Source: Ophiura sarsii
Lineage: Eukaryota; Echinodermata; Ophiuroidea; Amphilepidida; Ophiuridae
Length of the DNA: 64,000 bases
Assembly (NCBI GenBank): GCA_035610835.1
Contig: CM069454.1
Coordinates: 58,572,580 to 58,636,579, forward strand
Reading direction: 5' to 3'
Shown here: in pieces, positions 56,875-64,000 of the stretch
How positions within the stretch are numbered: position 1 is the stretch's first letter
Layout: every line of letters starts with the position of its first letter
Notes under the pieces: generated by a model
Database searches by the model: none
What the model saw: only the letters and a program-made list of their open reading frames with translations
Told to the model about the DNA's origin: nothing
Made by a program: the position numbers and the translations under genes

Positions 56875-57288
56875 TTAAAGGTGGGGTCCCGCAAGCACAA
56901 CATTGAGCATTATTTGTTAGAAAAATAATTATCGAGCCAAAATTGCGACACTTTATAGAACAAAACATGGTACTAGTCACAAAAACGAATAAACACTGCC
57001 ATCTCTCAACATGCAATATTTAAAATTCGCGGTGATCGAAAGTCCCGGTGAGTCGATGACGTCATGGTTATCGTGTTGAAATTTGCGCATGTGCATTGTA
57101 TAACTGTGACTTCATCGACACCGGGACTTTTGATCGCCGCGAATTAAAAAAATTGCATTTTCAGAGATGGCGATTTGTATTCGTTTTTGTCATAAGTGCG
57201 GTGTTTTGTTCTATATAATTACAAAAGTTGAGCTCGATAGTTATTTTTCTAACATGTAATGTACAATGTTGTGCTTGCGGGACCCCTC
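56875..57288. mobile_element. TTAA-flanked foldback element, copy 2
   Basis: TTAA at 56875, then GGGGTCCCGCAAGCACAAC; it ends GTTGTGCTTGCGGGACCCC, and the right outer bases are diverged. Internal GATCGAAAGTCCCGG and GTCGATGACGTCA match copy 1 at 27157. CRE palindrome TGACGTCA at 57057-57064. Confidence 0.8.
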
Positions 57289-57739
57289 GTGGACAGGATA
57301 GTAAGAACATTCAAGTTGAGTTAGATGTTTGGAGAGTGTTGAATTGACAAAGTCATAGTTTGTATGGTTTCAAGTCATTATAATCCTATAACATACGTTG
57401 GTGATGTCAAATAAAATATTGATTGATCAGTTAATTGATTGATTGATCATTTCGTCAAACATTCTCACGATGAAACATCATTTTATCTTCCTGCACCAGA
57501 CATTACGATGAAATATGTTTACTTTGTTTGTTTATGATATCACCGTGGCAACGGTAAAATCATAACCCTTGGATATTAGTACAGAATGTTGTCAACACAT
57601 TGCGTGCGCGGGTTATGATGCCAGTCGGCGCTGGCGGTAGTCTGTCAGAACCGGTTTAGGAAACCGGTTTATTCAAACTAGGACAGGAAATTTTCAATTT
57701 GTGTGTTAGTGTGCCATTTGTCCTGATTATTATGATCTT
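57289..57739. other. No gene recognised
   Basis: AT-rich sequence; a short GATTGATT run near 57420-57450. No gene. Confidence 0.4.
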
Positions 57740-59110
57740 TGTCGCTTCGAGGTTAAATATAAAATTCAATTTCTGGAATGTTTTACCGAACTGTCTCCAA
57801 CATCTTGATGTACTTGATATCCTTGTACAAAGTGTTCTTGAAAATCTCCTCTTGCCAAAGCCAGCCTCTTTGGATTTATGGAAAGTATAAAAGAATTATC
57901 TAGGCGAAACACATGGGCAAATGGCCGAGGACATTGATCACATACGGTATATTAAATATAAGTTAAATACTTGAATGTTTTAAAGGGAACTGGCTACAAA
58001 AACTTGATGAACTTGATATCTCCAAGAGTTCTTGAAACTCTCCTCTTGCCAAGCCAGCCTCTTGGTTCTGAGTATGGGCGGTTGGATATCTACATTCGAA
58101 GTGCGCTAGTGGCCGAGGACATAGATCATATGGATATAAGCTAAATATAACATTCAATTTCTTGAATGTTTTAAACTGAACTGTCTCCAAACACTTGATG
58201 AACTTGATATCCTCAAATTGTTCTTGAAACTCTTGGCTTGCCAAGTCAGCCTCTTTATTCTGGATAGAAAATATTATAATAACTATCTAGGCGTAACATG
58301 TGGACAAATGGCCGAGGACATAGACCATATAGATTAAATATAAGTTAAATATAACATTGAATTTCTTGAATGTTTTAAACTGAACTGGCTCCAAAAATTT
58401 GATGAGCTTGATATCCTCACAAAGTGTTCTTAAAACGTTCCTCTTGCCAAGCCAGGTATTAAAAGTATTAAAATAATTTAATGTAGGTGAAATATGTTGG
58501 CAAATGTCCGAGGACATAGATCTTATAGATTAAATATAAGTTAAATATAACATTGAATTTCTATAATGTTTTAAACTGAACTGGCTCAAAAAATTTGATG
58601 AACTTGATATCCTCACAAAGTGTTCTTGAAACGCTTCTCTTGCCAAGCCAGCCTCTTCATATTGAGTACTTAAAGTATTAAAATAATTATCTAGGCGAAA
58701 TATGTTGGCAAATGTCCGAGGACATATATAGATCATATAGATTAAATATAAGTTAAATATAACATTCAATTTCTGGAATGTGTTAAACTGAACTTGATAT
58801 CCTCAACGTGTTCTTGAAACTCTCGTCTTGCAAAGCCAACCTCTTTATTCTTGGTATGGAAAGTATTAAATCATTATCTTGGCGAAACGTGTGGGCAAGT
58901 GGCCGAGGAATAAATCATATTATAGATTGATAACATTCAATATCTTGAATGTTTTACAGTGCACTGTCTCCAAAAACCCGATGAACTTGATATCCCCACA
59001 AAGGGTTCTTGAAACTCTCATCTTGCACAGCAAGCCTCTTAAACTTGGTGCTGGGTATGGAAAGTATTAAAATAATATCTGTAGGCGAAACAAGTGGGCA
59101 CTAATGGCTG
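57740..59110. repeat. ~195-bp tandem satellite, about seven units
   Basis: Units carry, in order, AACTTGATATCCTCA, GTGTTCTTGAAACTCT, CTTGCCAAGCCAGCCTCTT, GGCGAAAC, GGGCAAATGGCCGAGGACAT, ATATAAGTTAAATATAACAT and CAATTTCTTGAATGTTTTAA. The ACTTGATATC landmark falls near 57808, 58003, 58196, 58408, 58598, 58790 and 58984. The minus-strand frames are repeats of the same array. Confidence 0.92.
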
Positions 59111-59640
59111 AGACCAGATCATGTAGATCGGAAATTTTGTCTTATAGGCCTACTTTTATCCCCCTGGGCACTATACCGCTCTATCTTACAATACATTGCA
59201 ATTGCAATTTTTTCTGGAAAAGCCCAATGTTTATGATTGGTTAATTTCAAGATATACTCATTTGAATAATCAATTGACATTCTACTTCTAAGATAATTCA
59301 CTCTGATCTTTATCAGGGATACAATGATTCTAACAATGTCTCTCATTGGTGCAATACATGATGTATCCATCTTTCTGACCAATCGGCAGGTAGTTCTCAA
59401 GGGGTTTTAAATGTCATGGCACTCGTTCACAGTATCCTCTCCTTTTGAAATTAGGATGCTGTGGTCAACATACAGTTCACGAAATAAACAAATGTATAAA
59501 ATGTATCAGATCAGTAGATGTTTTGCTCAACGTGTGTTTTCAATAGTAGACCAGCGTTATGTAATATTACGTGAATAAGAATGAAGTATGTGAATAAACC
59601 ATAGATCCTGAGAAGAATTTGAAGGTCTATGAATGTAATG
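59111..59640. other. No gene recognised
   Basis: A 93-codon minus-strand frame at 59119-59400 has no recognisable similarity. No element ends. Confidence 0.4.
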
Positions 59641-59642
59641 TA

Positions 59643-60108
59643 AACTGCTCACAAAAAATATCGAAACAGTTAGAAATGATCCAATACATAACGGCTCGAA
59701 AGAGTATGCATTAATCGAGGCAAATAACCAAGTGCATAATTTTGTTCTGCGTATTTTGACACCTCGTTCGTTGAGATACGATGTTGCGGAGCGGAGTTAT
59801 TGTCATTTCAATGATCGTGGGTCCAGTTTCGAAAGTGACACTCATTCCTATTGAAAATCACGAATCTAATCATTCTAAACAGTAATGCGAACATCTTTGT
59901 ATAGGATGATTGTCACTTTTGAAACTGGACCCACGACCATTGAAATGTCAATAACTCCGCTCCGCAACATCGTATGTCATCGTTCGAGGTGTCAAAATAC
60001 GCGGAACAAAATTATGCACTTGGTTATTTGTTTCGATTAATGCATACCTTTTCGAGCCGTTATATATTGGATCATTTCTAAGTGTTTCGATACTTTTTGC
60101 GAGCAGTT
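59643..60108. mobile_element. 466-bp foldback element with ~200-bp arms, TA flanks
   Basis: The left arm AACTGCTCACAAAAAATATC ... GTGGGTCCAGTTTCGAAAGT is mirrored at the right (CTTTTGAAACTGGACCCAC ... GCGAGCAGTT). TA bounds both ends. The arms are ~95 percent similar by eye. Centre near 59870. Non-coding. Confidence 0.85.
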
Positions 60109-60191
60109 TATAAAAGATGATTTGAAACAAGTGTCAGTATTATTAAAAAGTAAATGGTTTCGTGACTAATGGGGCGTAAAACGGAATAGGG

Positions 60192-60270
60192 ACACAGTCA
60201 CACTCACAGTCACTGTGACTGTGACAGTCACTGTGACTGTGACAGTCACTGTCGCAGTCACTGTCACAAG
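60192..60270. repeat. CACAGT/GACTGT microsatellite-like palindromic tract
   Basis: Repeated CAGTCACTGTGACTGTGA words, alternately complementary, about 80 bases long; it can fold on itself. Confidence 0.88.
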
Positions 60271-60349
60271 TCACAAGAGGTGGCATCGTGTACTTTCTGC
60301 TGGTAATTGAAGCCATTAAACATTAATGTTCACCCTACCACTTGACAAC

Positions 60350-60698
60350 CCCGGGGGGGTACTCGGATTTGGTTTGGTTGGGGGTGTGCCGCTGGAGATT
60401 CAAAACCCATACCCATTTTTAGGGGTGATTTTGGAAAAATCGGTACCCATTTTAAGGGGTTTTGCTTCATTTTAGACCAAATTTTCGCAAATTATCGGGA
60501 AAATAGACCTAATTTTTGCAAATTTTGCGAAAATAGACACAAATTTCGCGAAAATAGACCCATTTGTAAAAAGTGACCCCATTATTAGGGATTTCCAGCA
60601 CAAAATCATACCCCATGTTTAGGGATTTTGTGCTCAAAAAGCTACCCATTAGAGCGGCACACCCCCGTATATCGTCTTGGGTGAGTACCCCCCCCGGG
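60350..60698 (-). mobile_element. CCCGGGGG-ended element, copy 2
   Basis: It runs from CCCGGGGGGGTACTCGG to GAGTACCCCCCCCGGG with an exact 8-bp direct repeat TTGACAAC on both sides (60342-60349 and 60699-60706). The interior is the inverse of copy 1 (GCCGCTCTAATGGGTAGC, AAATAGACCTAATTTTTGC). It lacks the 129-bp insertion of copy 1. Confidence 0.9.
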
Positions 60699-60706
60699 TT
60701 GACAAC

Positions 60707-61154
60707 AGCCATGACAGCAAACTCGAGCGATTTCGGTCTGTTGTTGTCTTTCCACACTCAACGAGAAGCTATAACAGCCATCAGATTTCACATCATCACT
60801 TTCTCAGATGACGTCTCTATAAAATGGTCTGCCATTTGACAACACGAACGTCATACATGAAGTTTTATGCTTTTTTTCTAGTCAAAACTATTTCCTGTCG
60901 GACAGTTGTTGACGTTTAGACGTCAAACCCTTCTCTAATAACCTTCCTGAAATGACATCATGTACGTCATGCAATTTCATGCGCTACGAAATTCTCTCCA
61001 TAACGACTATCCATTTCCGGTATTAAAGGGGCTCTTTCTTCACGACTGTGAATGAACGATTTAATATGTCTATGCAAACTATGCAGACATCATCGCCTAT
61101 TCGTGAGCCTTCCTGAAAGATCAACATATTCCGCTATTGCTAGCGCGAACAAAT
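60707..61154. other. No gene recognised
   Basis: Short frames only; no repeat ends noted between the two CCCGGGGG elements. Confidence 0.4.
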
Positions 61155-61162
61155 GTGCAGCC

Positions 61163-61808
61163 CCCCCCCCCCCCCCCCGGGGGAAGGGGGGGGGGGGGCA
61201 GTCAAACATAATGGTGTACACATGCGTGACCAAATTTTTTCCAGACACCCCCTAAACAAGTTTTGCCCTGCAAGCAAAATTACCTCCTAAACAAGTTTTT
61301 AGCGCGCTTTCTTGCAAATCTTGACCCCTAAACAAGTTCTTGCCAGAATATGACCCCTAAACAGAATTCCCGGGTCAGAATTCTACCGCTGTCAAAATTA
61401 TCAGCTGAAATGTCAGCCCGTTGCAGTTCGTCGGGATTCTCGAGTCTCTAGCGCATATTGTGAACGCTACAAAACGACGGTCTTGGGGGCGGTCTTTGCT
61501 ATCTCGGTTTGCTATGGCGATTATGACGCTAGAAACGAGTGACACACATGCGTTCTCAAATTGGAAATGAGACGCTCAAAAGAAATCTCAAAAACGGGGA
61601 TAACATTCTTCTGGGAACGGGAAACAAAACAAGTTACCCTAAACACGTTCGACCTGTATTTTAAGCCACCCTTATTCTTGAAAATCAGCGTTTTTGATAC
61701 CCTTAACGCGTCACTCGCGTGACGCGTCCAACACTGAAAAAACACCCCTTTTTACGCGTTTTTTTGGTCACGCATGTGCACACTATTATGTTTGACTGGC
61801 CCCCCGGG
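61163..61808. mobile_element. CCCGGGGG-ended element, third member with a different interior
   Basis: The C-run and CCCGGGGG lead to CAGTCAAACATAATGGTGTA; the right end has TATTATGTTTGACTGGCCCC then CCCGGG. GTGCAGCC is a direct 8-bp repeat on both sides (61155-61162 and 61809-61816). The interior repeats CCTAAACAAGTTCTTGCC-type words. Same terminal hexamers and target length as copies 1 and 2, unrelated interior. Confidence 0.85.
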
Positions 61809-62230
61809 GTGCAGCCTCGGCAATTTACTCGATGTCTACACCGTTCCTATATTCCTATCGGTCTGTTAGATGGATTTGGTTTCAGTGTCAGTCCATGAAG
61901 CGGTTGGCTTCATATAGGCATCATTTATGATATAGGCTAGTCATGATAGTCGGTCTCATTCTTCTCTTTCTTCAATTACCGTATATCGACCTTCATGGTA
62001 CGGTACGGTTGTAAGCTATTATAATATAGTTAACATGGTGATAAATGAAGCAATAAGGCCTATATTATAAATAACTTGTCGTGGTGCCTTTGGAGGAAAG
62101 GTGAGGCTAATTTTGATACCCGTTTTCATAGTGAGGATTTTTCATCATCGAATTGAACAACGTACGTCAAATTATATAATATCCTGGCCATGTATGTTCA
62201 TCAAAATGTATAAACGTAAAAAGATGAATC

Positions 62231-63225
62231 TTGTATTGACCACACAGAGAACTTATATTGACCATACAGAGTAGGCCTACTAGGCTACTTGTATTGACCA
62301 CACAGAGTACTTATATTGACCACACAGATTACTTGTATTGACCACACAGAGGACTTGCATTGAATACACAGAGGACTTGTATTGACCACTTAGAGTACTT
62401 GTATTGACCACACAGAGGACTTGTATTGACCACACAGAGGACTTGTATTGACCACACACAGGACTTGTATTGACCACACAAAGGACTTGTATTGACCACA
62501 CAGAGTAGCCTACTTGTATTGACCACACAGAGTAGCCTACTTGTATTGACCACGCAGAAGAGGACTTGTATTGTCCAGTCAGAGGACTTGTATTGAACAC
62601 ACAAAGGACTTGTATTGACCACACAGAGTACTTGTATTGACCACAAAGAGTATTTGTATTGAACACACAGAGTACTTGTTGACCACACAGAGGATTTGCA
62701 TTGAACAGTCAGAGGACTTGTATTGACCACACAAAGGACTTGTATTGACCACACACAGGACTTGTATTGACCACACAAAGGACTTGTATTGACCACACAG
62801 AGTAGCCTACTTGTATTGACCACACAGAGTAGCCTACTTGTATTGACCACACAGAGTAGCCTACTTGTATTGACCACACTGAAGACTTGTATTGACCACA
62901 CAAATGACTTATTGACCAGTTAGAGGACTTGTATTGACCACACAACGGACTTGTATTGACCACACAAAGGACTTGTATTGACCACACACAGGACTTGTAT
63001 TGACCACACAAAGGACTTGTATTGATCACACAGAGTCGCCTACTTGTATTGACCACACAGAGTAGCCTACTTGTATTGACCACACTGAAGACTTGTATTG
63101 ACCACACAAAGGACTTATTGACCAGTTAGAGGACTTGTATTGACCACACAACGGACTTGTATTGACCACACAAAGGACTTGTATTGACCACACAAAGGAC
63201 TTGTATTGACCACACACAGTACTTA
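62231..63225. repeat. 1-kb, 22-bp minisatellite with higher-order pattern
   Basis: About 44 copies of a unit near GGACTTGTATTGACCACACA plus GA. Variants (GTAGCC insert, CAGTCAG, ACAAAGG, CACAGG) recur in the same order in blocks starting ~62450, ~62720 and ~62940, so larger segments were duplicated after the basic array formed. The minus-strand frames reading VWSIQV / CVVNTS are artefacts. Confidence 0.95.
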
Positions 63226-63324
63226 TCAGGATGATGATCCAAACACATGTTTCGATTCATAGGATTTATTTTAAAATATCTTTAACATAACTGTTTAGAC
63301 TGGTGTACTGGAGAGCATGTGCGG

Positions 63325-63500
63325 TCTAGTGGATATCATGCAGGGTTCATGATACAAAGGTTTTGAGTTCTAGCCCCGCTATAGCCAACATGTTTGTATC
63401 CTTGGGCAAGGTACTTAGTCTCAATTGTTTCGTCGACCCAAGCGAGATCGGGGAGCTGTTAGGGGATATTACAATCTAAGTGCTGATACATTGTGTGCGT
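63325..63500 (+). mobile_element. tRNA-derived SINE with CCTTGGGCAAGG tail domain
   Basis: A degenerate tRNA-like head (GCGGTCTAGTGGATATCATG for the A-box; TTTTGAGTTCTAGCCCCGC for the B-box) is followed by GTATCCTTGGGCAAGGTACT and TCTCAATTGTTTCG. That tail sequence is shared by SINEs of several aquatic animal lineages (established knowledge, recalled generally). The 3' end is not clear. Confidence 0.75.
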
Positions 63501-64000
63501 CGTGTCGGTAGCCTGGTAAATGAAGCGAAGTGATTGTGACGATTTCCATAAATGGCAGCAAAAACCAGGGTTCGGAAGTCACGTAGAAATGGTGGTCCCG
63601 TGCATCGGAAGAGCAATACCCGAGCACGTTAAAAAGGTTACAGACTGTTTCGTAAAGAGTAGGGCATCATCTCGGTCTGTATCTGTTCACACATCTAACG
63701 GACCCCAATGGAAATAAGCTATATAAGCTTATTGGGTTATCCAGGGTAGGACCCAAATGATCTCAAATCAAATCATATTAACTCATGCTATTTAACCAAA
63801 AGTGGATGTATTTCAAAATTAAAATTTAATAACCTAAAAAGGCATCAAATTGGTCGAATATGTGGTATATGTGTAACTGTGTATAGAGTAACCTTATAAA
63901 TTCAATTTTCCGAAGGTTTTGCTATACTAAACTTTTGAAGATATTGTTGATTAAATAACGTTTTTATGCCAAAAATGGATTTCAAAACTTTGGTCAGCAC
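63501..64000. other. No gene recognised
   Basis: A 65-codon plus-strand frame at 63520-63717 is unassigned. The rest is AT-rich. Confidence 0.4.

Noticed and set aside
62280..63217. Long minus-strand open frames (up to 190 codons)
   Set aside because: They read only the 22-bp minisatellite, in several overlapping frames, with no start or splice context.

Overview
The window is animal nuclear DNA, not bacterial, viral or organellar. It holds one split protein gene with canonical GT-AG boundaries, several nuclear-type tRNA-Leu(UAA) genes, tRNA-derived SINEs, non-LTR retrotransposon fragments, and many short transposons with inverted ends. The SINE tail motif CCTTGGGCAAGG near 63.4 kb, the AT-rich base composition and the density of miniature elements suggest a marine invertebrate, possibly an echinoderm or hemichordate. 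That lineage call is inference and weak.

The gene is on the plus strand. A 127-base exon at 15903-16029 carries the first in-frame Met, and a phase-2 intron of about 6.3 kb leads to one large terminal exon at 22367-25649. The product is about 1128 residues, mostly low complexity. It has two copies of a FS-x-RR...AIPK module, four Trp-centred repeats, a PP1-type RVRF motif and three C-terminal amphipathic repeats. I do not recognise the family. A CpG-rich block at 11.64-12.05 kb with a perfect CRE palindrome and two splice donors is the best promoter/first-exon candidate. The nearest poly(A) signal is at 26136.

Most of the rest is repeat. Readable families are: (1) elements ending in CCCGGGGG with 8-bp target duplications (15.3, 60.4 and 61.2 kb, plus an end at 53.0 kb); (2) a 1.7-kb foldback element at 38.7-40.4 kb whose two arms are arrays of a 20-bp palindrome; (3) TTAA-flanked families; (4) TA-flanked mariner-like elements; (5) TAA-flanked PIF/Harbinger-like miniature elements; (6) two LINE families, one with an open RT reading frame; (7) a dispersed, partly inverted block carrying tRNA-Leu(UAA) near 34-36, 44 and 54-56 kb, often beside a ~95-bp palindrome-ended element; (8) a ~195-bp satellite at 57.7-59.1 kb and two 22-bp minisatellites.

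Several insertions can be dated relative to each other inside the window because a second copy shows the empty site. No operon, CRISPR array, virus or toxin gene was seen. Most short open frames are chance frames in minisatellites and AT-rich DNA.
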